A DNA stretch of 64,000 nucleotides, from the NCBI GenBank assembly GCA_024403775.1, contig JAKSRE010000007.1, positions 29,407 through 93,406 of the forward strand, written 5' to 3'. This document shows positions 45,662 through 55,887 of this stretch, piece after piece. Position 1 is the first letter of the stretch; each line of letters starts with the position of its first letter. The stretch is from Clostridia bacterium. Lineage in GTDB: Bacteria; Bacillota; Clostridia; Saccharofermentanales; Saccharofermentanaceae. The notes under the pieces were generated by a model. It saw only the letters and a list, made by a program, of their open reading frames with translations, was not told the DNA's origin and did not search any database. The position numbers and the translations under genes are program-made.

Positions 45662-48565
45662 ATGCTACGAAGATTTGTGTCTACTTTTTTGTCGATTGTA
45701 TTATTAGTTACTATGATACCTATAGGTGTTATGGCAGGTGTACAGAAGTCGTGTACTGTTAAGATTTGTGATATGGCAATATCTTCTGGTACTAATCTTT
45801 ATACACACTATTTCAGAGTTTCTAGTGATGACAATGGCCTTCACATAAATATGAAGGGTGAGAACCAGGACTGGAATGTTGGATTCTATTATGATGAGAA
45901 AACAGAAGAAAGAAAACTCGTTTTAAAAGATTTAGATTTAACATCTAACAGTAATTTTATCTATATTGATGAGTTAGGTTTTGATGATAATCTGGTTATA
46001 GAATTTCAGGGAAAAAATATACTCACAAGTAATACTTCAGCAACTTATGCCAAATACTTTATTTTTTCTAATAAGAGTATAACTATTACTGGTACAGCTG
46101 GTAGTTCATTGGATTTAATTAAATCACCAACAGGTAAAACTTACGGTATTTATAGTTCTGTAGGCGATATTAATATTGATAATCTTGATATTAATATGGA
46201 TTTGTCACCATTAAGTGTTGGAATAGAGGCAGCATATAAGATTAATATTTTTAATTCAAATATTAAAATGGATATTCCAAGTATTGATAATGCAAGAGCT
46301 GCTATCTTTACACAAAATGATTTATTAACTGTAAATAAATCTCAAATCGAAATTAATCTTGGAAGTGAAGATGTAACAAACAAAAATCCTCTCATAGGTA
46401 TCTGGGCAAAAAATCACGATTATGCAGATTCAGTGATTGATATATATATTGATAATTATAACGGAACTGACTGCTATGGTATTACAAAAAATATCTATAG
46501 CTATGGATTCGGTCAAACAGATGGCGCGATTAAAAGTAAAGATACAGGATTTAGAGTACAGATTCTTGGTGATGGTATTGGAAAAAAACTAGTAGGTATT
46601 GGTGGTAATTCACTCGATATAGAAGGCGGAGAAATCAACTTAATGATAAGCGGTGAATATGACTATATTTTTGGATTAACTTCATGGGGCTGGACCAGCT
46701 GGACTGATCATAAAATCTTTGCTGATAATGGAAAGGCTAGCTTAAAGAATGTATATATAGATGTATATTGTAATAATCATGTCGAAGAGACAGGACATAT
46801 TATATCATTACAAAATGATGCCTATATAAGTGGTAGTAAACTAACAAGTGATTCTGAGTCTTTCAGCGATGCTGGTATTTATATCGGGGGTAATCTCGTA
46901 GAAGAAGAAAGAAATCTCTTTAGCATTAAAGTTTGTGACGGTGATATATATCCAATATATTTTGATAATTGCAAAGACGACGATGTAATCGAGTTTAATA
47001 AATATGATAGATTTGAAATAAGTTCACATGATGTTGCTATCTATAGTAATGCTAATATTAGTACTATTTTCGGAGAACATAATGATGTTCATTTAGAAGA
47101 GGATAAGACTATTGTAAATGACCGTGTTACCTATTCTTTTGTAGATAGCTATACAGGTAGCATCGAAAGCTATGTTGAAGAAGATGGAAGGCATAAAGTA
47201 ACATTAGCAAATCCTCATATATATTCAAACTGCGTAGATACGGAATGTGATTATGAAGGCTGTGGTGAGTGGCATTATGATGCTGATTTATCCCACAAAA
47301 TACCAGAAGGTAAAGCTATATGTTCAGAATGCAATTATGTATCAGAGATTTCCATTTCTGGAATTGATCAGCCAGTAGCAACTAAGCTTCTTGATACTGC
47401 TGCAGATATTAATGTTACAGAAGCCTGTGTCTTATCAAATGTATCATGGTCAAATGGAAGTGCTTCTGCTACAACAGCAGATTATGAGACAGCATATACT
47501 GCAAGTGTAAGTGTAACTACTAATGAAGGATACTGGACTGACGATAATACAAAAGTAACTATTAACGGAAAGGAAGTAACACCTGATAGTAACGGAGTTG
47601 TGTCTATATCTTTTAATAAGACAGAAAATAAGCCTACACCAGTTCCTACAGAAGAGATTACTCCTACTTCTACACCAACAACCAGTCCAACTACTTCACC
47701 AGTAGTAACTCCAACGGTTGTGCCTACAGTTACACCAACCACTGAGCCAACTGCTACTCCAACAGTAGCACCAACCAGTGTCCCAACAGCAGGTCCGATT
47801 CCAACTGCCGCACCAACAGCAGCACCAGAACTTAATGTTGGTGCCTTTATCGACCGCTGCTATGATGTAGCTCTTGGACGTAGCGCTGATGAAGGTGGTT
47901 ATAACTACTGGGTAGATAATCTTAATAATGGTCAGGCTTGCGGCGCTCAGGTAGGCTATGGATTCATCTTCTCTCAGGAATACATGAATAAGAACAGATC
48001 TAACGAAGAATTTGTAACAGATCTTTATAGTATGTATTTTGACCGTAAACCTGATACTGATGGATTTAACTACTGGCTCGATACGCTTAATTCTGGTTCA
48101 GATCGTGAGACAGTATTTGCAGGTTTTGCAAACTCATTGGAGTTCTATAATCTCTGCACAAAGTATGGTGTAACACAGGGTGTTTACCTTGAAGGTGTAG
48201 ATAATACACAGCAGGGAGGAATTAACTGCTTCGTAGCAAGACTTTATAAAGTTTGCTTTAACCGCTTACCTGATATGGGTGGCCAGGGTGGCTGGGTATT
48301 AAAACTCTATAATGGAGAAGTATCTGGAACAAGTGCAGCTTATGGCTTTGTATTCTCACCAGAGTTTATTGGTAAAGAACCAAGTAACGAAGAGTTCGTA
48401 AACTATATGTATTCTGCATTCTTTGGAAGAGAAGCAGATGAAGGTGGATTTACATCGTGGGTAGAGACACTTAATAACGGTGGATCTTATGAAGATGTAT
48501 TTAATGGATTTACAGGATCTGCTGAGTTCTTTAACCTTTGTGCAAGCTATGGTATTAATCCATAA
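45662..48565 (+). CDS. Secreted surface protein: beta-rich domain, Thr/Pro linker, DUF4214 repeats (type A, copy 1)
   Basis: 967 residues. Signal peptide 1-25. A long beta-rich part (about 30-520) with many Asn/Asp/Ile strands suggests a beta-helix or carbohydrate-binding fold. A small Cys motif (CVDTECDYEGCGEW...CSECNY, about 520-560) follows. A Thr/Pro linker at about 650-725 leads to DUF4214 half-repeats (FIDRCYDVALGRSADEGGY, then YGFIFSQEY) to the end. Closest relative in the window is the 50293-53238 protein, same order and length. A surface or matrix function is inferred. Confidence 0.82.
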   Translation: MLRRFVSTFLSIVLLVTMIPIGVMAGVQKSCTVKICDMAISSGTNLYTHYFRVSSDDNGLHINMKGENQDWNVGFYYDEKTEERKLVLKDLDLTSNSNFIYIDELGFDDNLVIEFQGKNILTSNTSATYAKYFIFSNKSITITGTAGSSLDLIKSPTGKTYGIYSSVGDINIDNLDINMDLSPLSVGIEAAYKINIFNSNIKMDIPSIDNARAAIFTQNDLLTVNKSQIEINLGSEDVTNKNPLIGIWAKNHDYADSVIDIYIDNYNGTDCYGITKNIYSYGFGQTDGAIKSKDTGFRVQILGDGIGKKLVGIGGNSLDIEGGEINLMISGEYDYIFGLTSWGWTSWTDHKIFADNGKASLKNVYIDVYCNNHVEETGHIISLQNDAYISGSKLTSDSESFSDAGIYIGGNLVEEERNLFSIKVCDGDIYPIYFDNCKDDDVIEFNKYDRFEISSHDVAIYSNANISTIFGEHNDVHLEEDKTIVNDRVTYSFVDSYTGSIESYVEEDGRHKVTLANPHIYSNCVDTECDYEGCGEWHYDADLSHKIPEGKAICSECNYVSEISISGIDQPVATKLLDTAADINVTEACVLSNVSWSNGSASATTADYETAYTASVSVTTNEGYWTDDNTKVTINGKEVTPDSNGVVSISFNKTENKPTPVPTEEITPTSTPTTSPTTSPVVTPTVVPTVTPTTEPTATPTVAPTSVPTAGPIPTAAPTAAPELNVGAFIDRCYDVALGRSADEGGYNYWVDNLNNGQACGAQVGYGFIFSQEYMNKNRSNEEFVTDLYSMYFDRKPDTDGFNYWLDTLNSGSDRETVFAGFANSLEFYNLCTKYGVTQGVYLEGVDNTQQGGINCFVARLYKVCFNRLPDMGGQGGWVLKLYNGEVSGTSAAYGFVFSPEFIGKEPSNEEFVNYMYSAFFGREADEGGFTSWVETLNNGGSYEDVFNGFTGSAEFFNLCASYGINP

Positions 48566-48597
48566 GTAGTAAATAGTAATATTTTGAATCATTATTT

Positions 48598-48635
48598 AAC
48601 GCTAGTTAATTGTATTTTGCAATAACTAGCGTTTT
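48598..48635 (+). terminator. Intrinsic terminator of the first type A protein
   Basis: AACGCTAGTTA pairs with TAACTAGCGTT, followed by TTAA; the T-run is short. Confidence 0.75.
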
Positions 48636-48721
48636 AAGTTGGAAAAGTCGGTACATTTTGCACTATAAAAGTAATTTAAACAGAGTATAATAAAAATTGA
48701 TTTTTGTAAGGAGGATTGAGT

Positions 48722-50158
48722 ATGAAAAGATCAATCAAAACAATAGCGACAATATTATGTGCCTCGTTAATTGTTGGTAACAGCATAATGACAGGTGGTT
48801 CAGAAGTATTTGCTGATGGAATTGAAATTAATAGTAGTAATTTTCCTGATGATAATTTCAGAAGCTATATTTCAGCTGTTATCGATGAATCAGGTGATGA
48901 GGTTCTATCACAAAGTGAGATTAACGCAGTTACTGACATCTATGTAATAGGTGCAGAAGTTAGTAATCTCAAAGGTATTGAGAAATTTACAAATCTTGAG
49001 GTACTGGATTGTAGTTCAAATGCCATTTCATCTCTTAATTTAAGTTCAAATACAAAACTTAAGGAACTTAAATGTAATGATAATAAGCTTACATCACTAG
49101 ATATAAGTAAAAATCCTTCATTGGAAGTATTGGATATTACAGGTAATTCAATAACATCTATTGATGTTAAGAATAATACTTATCTTACTCGTGCATATAA
49201 TGCAGGTGTAACAAAAGATGATAACTATAATATCTGTTTCTATGAAGATGATGCTCATGATTGTTACTTAAAGTATGATCTTAACTGTAAGGTTATTGCT
49301 GGTGCTGCTTCTACACCAACAGCTGCACCTACTACTGTAACAAGTGCTCCTACAACAGCTACTACAGCAACAGCTGCTCCTACTACGACTTTAGCAGTAG
49401 TAACTAGTTCTCCAAACAACAAAAAGGATGCAGCAGCATTTGTAGATCGCTGTTATCAGGTTGCACTTGGACGTAAGGCAGATGAGGATGGTCTCTGGTA
49501 TTGGTTAACTGCACTTAACAAGGGTGAGGCTTGTGGAGCACAGGTAGGATATGGATTTATATTTAGTGGAGAATATATTGCACGTAATACAAGCAATGAA
49601 CAGTATGTAACAGATTTATATTCAATGTTCTTTGGCAGAGAAAAAGATGATGCTGGATTTAAATACTGGGTTGGTCTTCTTGAGTCAGGTGCAACACGAG
49701 AAGATGTATTTGCAGGTTTTGCAAATTCACAGGAATTCTCATTCTTATGTCAGGGTTATGATGTAGTTGCAGGATACTATCTCAAGGGTGTGGATAATAC
49801 ACAGCAGGGCGGAGTAAACTGCTATGCAGCAAGACTTTATAAGATTTGTCTTAATCGTCTTCCTGATCCAGGTGGACAGGCAGGATGGGTAGAGAAACTT
49901 TTGGCTGGAGAAGTAACAGGAACAACCTGCGCTTATGGTTTTGTTTTCAGCCCAGAGTTTGTTGGACGTAATCTTAAGAACTCAGATTTTGTAATTGCTA
50001 TGTATGCTGCTTTCTTCGGTAGAGAAGGTGATTTTGAGGAAATTACTGGATGGGGTGTAAAGCTTGAGCAGGGAATGTCAAGAGAAGAAGTTTTCTACGG
50101 TTTTGCTAATTCAGCTGAGTTTGCACAGCTCTGCAACTCATATGGTATTAAACCATAA
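48722..50158 (+). CDS. Secreted EF-hand-like/LRR protein with DUF4214 repeats (type B, copy 1)
   Basis: 478 residues from the ATG at 48722 (AGGAGG 7 bp upstream; TTG at 48716 is too close). Signal peptide 1-32. Residues 40-75 hold a degenerate EF-hand-like loop (DESGDEVLSQSE) typical of proteins in which LRRs follow. A short LRR run covers about 80-160 (LKELKCNDNKLTSLDISKN). Thr/Ala/Pro linker 205-235, then DUF4214 half-repeats to the end. TATAAT at 48686-48691 may be the -10 box. Relative: 53414-55348. Confidence 0.85.
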   Translation: MKRSIKTIATILCASLIVGNSIMTGGSEVFADGIEINSSNFPDDNFRSYISAVIDESGDEVLSQSEINAVTDIYVIGAEVSNLKGIEKFTNLEVLDCSSNAISSLNLSSNTKLKELKCNDNKLTSLDISKNPSLEVLDITGNSITSIDVKNNTYLTRAYNAGVTKDDNYNICFYEDDAHDCYLKYDLNCKVIAGAASTPTAAPTTVTSAPTTATTATAAPTTTLAVVTSSPNNKKDAAAFVDRCYQVALGRKADEDGLWYWLTALNKGEACGAQVGYGFIFSGEYIARNTSNEQYVTDLYSMFFGREKDDAGFKYWVGLLESGATREDVFAGFANSQEFSFLCQGYDVVAGYYLKGVDNTQQGGVNCYAARLYKICLNRLPDPGGQAGWVEKLLAGEVTGTTCAYGFVFSPEFVGRNLKNSDFVIAMYAAFFGREGDFEEITGWGVKLEQGMSREEVFYGFANSAEFAQLCNSYGIKP

Positions 50159-50180
50159 AATATAGTTATTTATTAGAATT

Positions 50181-50215
50181 AAGAACACTTCATTTAATTG
50201 TGAAGTGTTCTTTTT
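50181..50215 (+). terminator. Intrinsic terminator of the first type B protein
   Basis: AAGAACACTTCA pairs with TGAAGTGTTCTT, followed by TTT. Confidence 0.88.
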
Positions 50216-50292
50216 GTTCGAAACAATTTGTAATTGATATATCATTGACCTGTTGGTAAAATTTAGATGTTATGAGACAATAGGAGGCTTAT

Positions 50293-53238
50293 ATGGGTAA
50301 AAAAACTATTTCTATGTTACTTTCATTCATCTTGCTCTTTAACTTATGCTGGATGAATGTATTTGCTGCAAATCCTGTATGTAACGTCAGTATTTGCGGA
50401 ACCAGTCTTGATACCAGCGGATCACAAAGTGCTGTGTATTATAAGTTTAGCAATACATCTGGTAATGGTGTAACTTATTCAAAGGTTAATTCATCAGGCA
50501 ACTGGAATGTTTGTTTCGAGAAGAAGGGTTCTGGTGAAAGTGCCACAAGAAAACTTATTCTTAAAGATTTGGAATTGAATTATAAAGAAGCTTCAAATCC
50601 ATTTATCAAAATTGATGATTCAGCTTTCAGCAGTAATTTTGTACTTGAGATTCAAGGTAATTGTGTTCTTACCAGTTTGAATTCTAATGAAGCTAATATG
50701 GCTTCTTTTGTAAAAGTATATGGAAGTGCTGATGTTACTTGTGCAGATGGGGCAACTCTTAAACTGAAGGGCTCAAACAAAGGTCCAGTTTGTGGAATTG
50801 CTAATTTTGCGACATCTACTGGCAAAGAAAGTACAATAAACTTTATTAATGCTGATATAGAATTTACTGCACCAGTAGAAGGATACTTTACTAATGCAGA
50901 TATTATTAATTTCAATAATAGTACTATTACGATAGATGCATTACGTTGTTATCAGGGTGGAATGATAAGAGCTAACAAGAAGGTGTCAGTAAATAGTTCA
51001 TCTGATTTGGATATTTTAATTGGGAATGACGATGATGATTATATCTCAGCAAATTCAAGTGCGAATTATGCTATTTCTTCAAGCGACATCAGTATCGACT
51101 CATCGAAAGTTGTAGTTAGAATCATTAACTCACTTGCTGATTGTTATGGTATCTCAATGCCAGGTAGTTCATACGGAAATCCTGGTTCTGAGAAACTTAC
51201 AGTCAACAGCTCAACAGTTACAGTTAACATCAAAGGTATAAGCACTTACGCTATAGGAATGGGTGCTACAAATCTGGATATTATAAATTCTGATTGTAGT
51301 GTTTATGTCCATGGTGACTTCAAGCATTCTTTTGGTATTGTGGCTGCTGGCTGGAATGGATATTATAACCACACTGTAAATAGTGACAAGGGAACATCCA
51401 ATATTACGGGTTCTGAGCTTTCTGTCATGCTTGATAATATCGAACCTGACAATTGTTACGGCCTAGCGTTGGAAGGTAAGGCTAATCTTACATCTAACTC
51501 TATTGAGTTAGATGTTTCTTCAGGTGATGCTAATGGTAGTGCAGTTTATGTTGGAGATATTAGCAGCACAATAAACAACAATGACTTCGATATTATTCTA
51601 TCTACAACTTCTTCAGTTAAGAATTCACCAGCTTTCTACTTTGAGACCACTAATGATAATGGCGAAGTTTCTTTTGGAAATTCGGGTACAATAAATGTAA
51701 TATCAAATAATTATGCTTTTGGTACTACTTCTGGTAAGAAGTTGAAGATTCTCTTTGGTGAGCATATGAATCTTGATGTTAAGGCAATAACAGCTATTAC
51801 ATCTAATGGTGTAACTTATAGCTTTGCTGATGGCAAGACACGTACTCCATCAAATTCAGGTGAATATAAGGCAATAGAAGTAACCTACCATTACTTTACT
51901 GGATGTACAGATGACACCTGTAGTTATCCAGAATGTGATTTTATGAGATTTGATGTGGGAACACACACTTTCGCAAATGGTAGTGATATCTGTTCTAAAT
52001 GCTCTTTTATTAAAAAAGTTTCTATTGCTGATTTAAGTGCTCCAGTAGCAAATTCTAACCTTGATACTAGTGCTACTGTTCAGATTGCAAAGGCAACAGA
52101 TATTAATCAGAAATGTGTAATTAAGTCTATTAAGTGGACACAGGGTGGTAAGGAAGCTACTAAGGCTGATTATGACTCAATTTACAAGGTTACAATTGAA
52201 CTCTCAGGAGTTGGAAATTACTGGTTTAATGAGGATACATTATTTGATATTAATGGTAGTACAGTTAAGTTGATTGATGATAGTCATATTGAATTTACTT
52301 TCCCAGCTACTGCTAAGAAGAACCCTTCATCAACCGATACTCCAACTGTTACAACAACACCAAATACAGTTGTTCCAACAGCTACAACGGAGCCAACACC
52401 TAGTGCTAATCCAACAGAGAGTCCAGTGGTGACTTCTGATGTAGTTCCAACAGCTGTTCCAACTGAAGCCCCAACTGCTACTCCTACTAATGCTGCAAAA
52501 CTTGATGTTGGTGACTTTGTAAAGCGTTGTTATAAGGTAGCACTCAATCGTGATGCAGACAGCGAAGGTTATAAGTATTGGGTAGATAATCTTAATCAGG
52601 GTAGAGCATGTGGTGCTCAGGTAGGCTTTGGATTTATCTTCAGCCAGGAGTACATGAATAAGGCCAGAACCAATGAGGAATACGTTACTGATTTGTATTC
52701 AATGTATTTTGATCGTGAACCAGATGAGTTTGGATTTGAATATTGGGTAGAAAGACTTGAGAATGGTGAGTCTAGAGAAGAGATTTTCGCTGGTTTTGCT
52801 AATTCTTTGGAATTCTATATGCTCTGCGTAGACTATAATGTAGTAGCTGGTTACTATGTTGTAGGAGTACCTAATGATCAACAGGGTGGTGTTAACTGCT
52901 TTGTTGCAAGACTTTATACTATCTGTTTTGATCGACTTCCTGATATGGGTGGTCATGCTGGATGGGTATTAAAGCTGATTAATGGTGAAGTGTCAGGTTC
53001 AACTGCTGCATATGGTTTTGTATTTAGTCCAGAGTTTACTAATTTGAAATTGGATAATACTAATTTCGTTAAATATATGTATCGAGCTTTCTTTGGTAGA
53101 GAAGCTGATAATGGTGGCTTGGATTACTGGGTAAGCCAAATGGAGGCAGGAACTGCTTCGCAGACCGATGTCTTTAATGGATTTACAGGTTCAGCAGAGT
53201 TTATTAATCTCTGTGCTTCTTATGGAATTCAGGCTTAA
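50293..53238 (+). CDS. Secreted surface protein: beta-rich domain, Thr/Pro linker, DUF4214 repeats (type A, copy 2)
   Basis: 981 residues, same architecture as 45662-48565: signal peptide 1-26, beta-rich domain to about 530, Cys motif (CTDDTCSYPECDF...CSKCSF), linker at about 670-735 and DUF4214 half-repeats (FVKRCYKVALNRDADSEGY) to the end. The protein differs from copy 1 by many substitutions across the beta-rich part, so this is not a fresh duplication. Ligand unknown. GGAGG precedes the ATG and a terminator follows. Confidence 0.82.
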   Translation: MGKKTISMLLSFILLFNLCWMNVFAANPVCNVSICGTSLDTSGSQSAVYYKFSNTSGNGVTYSKVNSSGNWNVCFEKKGSGESATRKLILKDLELNYKEASNPFIKIDDSAFSSNFVLEIQGNCVLTSLNSNEANMASFVKVYGSADVTCADGATLKLKGSNKGPVCGIANFATSTGKESTINFINADIEFTAPVEGYFTNADIINFNNSTITIDALRCYQGGMIRANKKVSVNSSSDLDILIGNDDDDYISANSSANYAISSSDISIDSSKVVVRIINSLADCYGISMPGSSYGNPGSEKLTVNSSTVTVNIKGISTYAIGMGATNLDIINSDCSVYVHGDFKHSFGIVAAGWNGYYNHTVNSDKGTSNITGSELSVMLDNIEPDNCYGLALEGKANLTSNSIELDVSSGDANGSAVYVGDISSTINNNDFDIILSTTSSVKNSPAFYFETTNDNGEVSFGNSGTINVISNNYAFGTTSGKKLKILFGEHMNLDVKAITAITSNGVTYSFADGKTRTPSNSGEYKAIEVTYHYFTGCTDDTCSYPECDFMRFDVGTHTFANGSDICSKCSFIKKVSIADLSAPVANSNLDTSATVQIAKATDINQKCVIKSIKWTQGGKEATKADYDSIYKVTIELSGVGNYWFNEDTLFDINGSTVKLIDDSHIEFTFPATAKKNPSSTDTPTVTTTPNTVVPTATTEPTPSANPTESPVVTSDVVPTAVPTEAPTATPTNAAKLDVGDFVKRCYKVALNRDADSEGYKYWVDNLNQGRACGAQVGFGFIFSQEYMNKARTNEEYVTDLYSMYFDREPDEFGFEYWVERLENGESREEIFAGFANSLEFYMLCVDYNVVAGYYVVGVPNDQQGGVNCFVARLYTICFDRLPDMGGHAGWVLKLINGEVSGSTAAYGFVFSPEFTNLKLDNTNFVKYMYRAFFGREADNGGLDYWVSQMEAGTASQTDVFNGFTGSAEFINLCASYGIQA

Positions 53239-53258
53239 ATAACTGGTAAATGAGATAT

Positions 53259-53294
53259 AACCGCTACTTCATTTGTGAGGTGGCGGTTTTTTAT
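53259..53294 (+). terminator. Intrinsic terminator of the second type A protein
   Basis: AACCGCTAC...GTGGCGGTT stem followed by TTTTATTTT. Confidence 0.85.
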
Positions 53295-53413
53295 TTTCGT
53301 CAAACGATGAATTTACAAAATGTTTACTGATAAATACTTCAACATCAATGACAAAGAATGTTGACTTTTCATATAATTAAAGAGTCTTTTATTTGTTGGG
53401 AGGAGGAAAACAG

Positions 53414-55348
53414 ATGAAGAAGTATATAAACAAGATAGCAGGAATTATGGCTGCCGCTTTGACGCTAGGCTGTGGCCTTATGGCGACTGGACCTTTTGTA
53501 AATGCAGCAGGTGTTGCACTTGACAGTAATAATTTCCCTGATGAGGAATTCAGAGGTTATGTTGAAACACATTTTGACAGTAATTCTGATGGGATGCTGT
53601 CAGAGACTGAGTTGAATGCTGTAGAAGTTATAGAATGCGGAGATTCCTTCAGTGCTGATAAAGTTCATTCACTTACAGGTATTGAATTTTTTACGAATTT
53701 GGAAGAATTATATGTTAGCGATGTTAATTTGTCTGGCGTTGATTTAAGTAAAAATGTTAAATTGACTAATCTGTTTCTGTCAAACGTTAATCTTTCCAGC
53801 ATCGATGTAACTCAAAATACAGAACTTTTAAATTTAAGTGCTAGTGAGAATCAATTGACCAGTATTGATTTGAGCAATTGTCCTAAACTTATGAGTTTAA
53901 GTCTAGGAAGTAATCAGTTAACCAGTCTCGAATTGGGAAATAATAAAGAACTGGAAAGTCTGAGTTGCTTTGCAAATAAACTTACTTCCATTGATATTAG
54001 CGGATGTTCCAAACTTGTAGTTTTGGATGTTGAAAATAATAATTTATCTATCCTTAACACAAACTACAATCCAGAATTAGTATATATTTATTGTTCTAAT
54101 AACAAAATTGAAGAACTGGATTTAAGTAATAATACAAAGCTTGAAGAAGTGAACTGTTCTTTTTCGAAAATCAAAAAATTAGATGTTAGCAATTGCACCA
54201 ATCTTACAGATTTGTCGTGTAATACTAATGAGCTTGATTCACTTGATATTACCAGCTGTACTAATCTGGAATTTCTATCATGCTATGCTAATAATTTAAC
54301 AAGTCTCGATATTAGTAACAATCCACGTTTGATAGGTATAAGTGCTGATAACAATCCGTTTGCTTTCATTGATTTGACTGGGCACAGAAAGCTAATTGAT
54401 ACTTATCTGAATCCTGATGTTTCCAAGGTTTATACTTATGAACTGAAGGGCGAAGAGGTAAAGTATCATTTTATTGGAAAAGCTTTTGAAGATAATAGTT
54501 ATTTCCTTGAACTTAGCATTGGAACACAGATTGTGACAGATGGAAATGTTGTACAAGCACCAACTGCACAGATTGGTAGCATCCCTCCTCCATATGAGCC
54601 AGAGCTTCCTGATATGAGTGCAGGTGATTTTGTTAAACGCTGCTATTCAGTTGCTCTTGGAAGAGAGGCAGATGAAGAAGGATTTAGATATTGGCTTGAT
54701 TCACTTAACAGTGGCTCAGCCTGTGGCGCTCAGGTAGGATATGGATTTATCTTCAGCAGCGAGTATATAAGCAAGAATAGAACTAATGATGAATTCGTAA
54801 CAGATCTTTACAGCATGTATTTTGGTCGTACTCCTGATAGCGAAGGCTTTAAATATTGGGTAGATAAATTAAATGCTGGCGAATCAAGAGAAGAGATTTT
54901 TGCAGGTTTTGCAAATTCAACTGAATTCGATAATCTTTGTAAGAAATACAGTGTAGTAACAGGAACATATGTCACAGGAGTAGATAATAATGTTCAGGGC
55001 GGTATCAACTGCTTTGTTGCACGTCTTTATAATGTATTCCTCTATCGTATGCCAGACCAGGGTGGACAAACTGGATGGGTTAAGAAACTAATCGATGGTG
55101 AAGTAACAGGAACAAGCTGCGCTTATGGATTTGTATTTAGTCCAGAGTTCATTGGTGCGCATCCAGAATATGAGGCTTTTGTTGCATGTATGTATCGTGG
55201 ATTCTTCGGCCGTGAGCCAGATCAGGCAGGATTTGAAGCGTGGGTTACAAGACTTAATACTGATGCAACATATAAAGACGTATTTGATGGATTTGCTGGA
55301 TCAGCAGAGTTTGCTAATTTGTGTGCAAGTTATGGAATCAATCCTTAA
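53414..55348 (+). CDS. Secreted EF-hand/LRR protein with DUF4214 repeats (type B, copy 2)
   Basis: 644 residues from the ATG at 53414 (AGGAGG at 53401-53406). Signal peptide 1-30. A well-formed EF-hand-type loop DSNSDGMLSETE (about 55-66) suggests calcium binding. About ten LRRs cover 85-320 (LTSIDISGCSKLVVLDVENN). A short linker with PPPYEPELPD leads to DUF4214 half-repeats (about 405-640). Longer LRR block than copy 1, so repeat number has changed. Surface display and ligand binding are inferred from domain type. Confidence 0.85.
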   Translation: MKKYINKIAGIMAAALTLGCGLMATGPFVNAAGVALDSNNFPDEEFRGYVETHFDSNSDGMLSETELNAVEVIECGDSFSADKVHSLTGIEFFTNLEELYVSDVNLSGVDLSKNVKLTNLFLSNVNLSSIDVTQNTELLNLSASENQLTSIDLSNCPKLMSLSLGSNQLTSLELGNNKELESLSCFANKLTSIDISGCSKLVVLDVENNNLSILNTNYNPELVYIYCSNNKIEELDLSNNTKLEEVNCSFSKIKKLDVSNCTNLTDLSCNTNELDSLDITSCTNLEFLSCYANNLTSLDISNNPRLIGISADNNPFAFIDLTGHRKLIDTYLNPDVSKVYTYELKGEEVKYHFIGKAFEDNSYFLELSIGTQIVTDGNVVQAPTAQIGSIPPPYEPELPDMSAGDFVKRCYSVALGREADEEGFRYWLDSLNSGSACGAQVGYGFIFSSEYISKNRTNDEFVTDLYSMYFGRTPDSEGFKYWVDKLNAGESREEIFAGFANSTEFDNLCKKYSVVTGTYVTGVDNNVQGGINCFVARLYNVFLYRMPDQGGQTGWVKKLIDGEVTGTSCAYGFVFSPEFIGAHPEYEAFVACMYRGFFGREPDQAGFEAWVTRLNTDATYKDVFDGFAGSAEFANLCASYGINP

Positions 55349-55390
55349 GGTTAACAAAAGTTCAAACTAACTAATTAAAAAGAGAAAAAG

Positions 55391-55420
55391 CACCAGTCAC
55401 CTAAAAAATGACTGGTGTTT
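55391..55420 (+). terminator. Intrinsic terminator of the second type B protein
   Basis: CACCAGTCA pairs with TGACTGGTG, followed by TTTTA. Confidence 0.85.
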
Positions 55421-55588
55421 TATATGTACAAATTGAGACAAATCCATGAATTAATGCAATATAAAACAGAACAAACATTCGTAAATATGATATAATATAA
55501 ATGAGTACAGTTCATTTTATGGGCGGTTGCCTCCTTCATCTTAAGTTCAGTTTCTACTGTAACTATAAAAAAGAAAGGAGGGATGTCT

Positions 55589-55708
55589 ATGACAGATTTT
55601 GAGATAATAACTTTGGTTATTGCTGTAGTTGGATTACCAATTGCGGCTATGAAGCTGTTAATAGCAATTATTACCTTTCTTGATACCAGGTATACAAGAA
55701 AGAAGTAA
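55589..55708 (+). CDS. Small hydrophobic peptide, probable type I toxin (holin-like toxin type)
   Basis: 39 residues: a short acidic start, a hydrophobic core broken by a Pro and a Lys (TLVIAVVGLPIAAMKLLIAI), and a basic end RYTRKK. This resembles the holin-like toxin (Hol-Tox / TxpA-type) peptides of Firmicutes, which damage the membrane and are held off by an antisense RNA. AGGAGG at 55576-55581 is 7 bp from the ATG at 55589; the ATG at 55583 is too close. The mRNA has a long leader, and GGTTGCCT near 55524 matches AGGCAACC near 55767, a possible long-range fold. Antitoxin RNA not located with certainty. Confidence 0.65.
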   Translation: MTDFEIITLVIAVVGLPIAAMKLLIAIITFLDTRYTRKK

Positions 55709-55713
55709 AAAAC

Positions 55714-55755
55714 AACCTCACCCATACGGATTCACGGTCCTAGAGTGAGGTTTTT
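55714..55755. terminator. Terminator after the toxin-like peptide, possibly bidirectional
   Basis: AACCTCAC pairs with GTGAGGTT followed by TTT; the opposite strand also starts with a T-rich stretch after the stem (TTGTTTTTTA), so an antisense transcript could end here too. Confidence 0.75.
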
Positions 55756-55887
55756 AAACTAAACTAAAGGCAACCATCCAAATGGACTGTGCTTTTCTTA
55801 TAAGAATAATAGCATATTTTATGTTATGTTTCCATATATATGGTAAGTTTTACTATATAATCAAAAGCATGTAATAGGAGAATTTAT

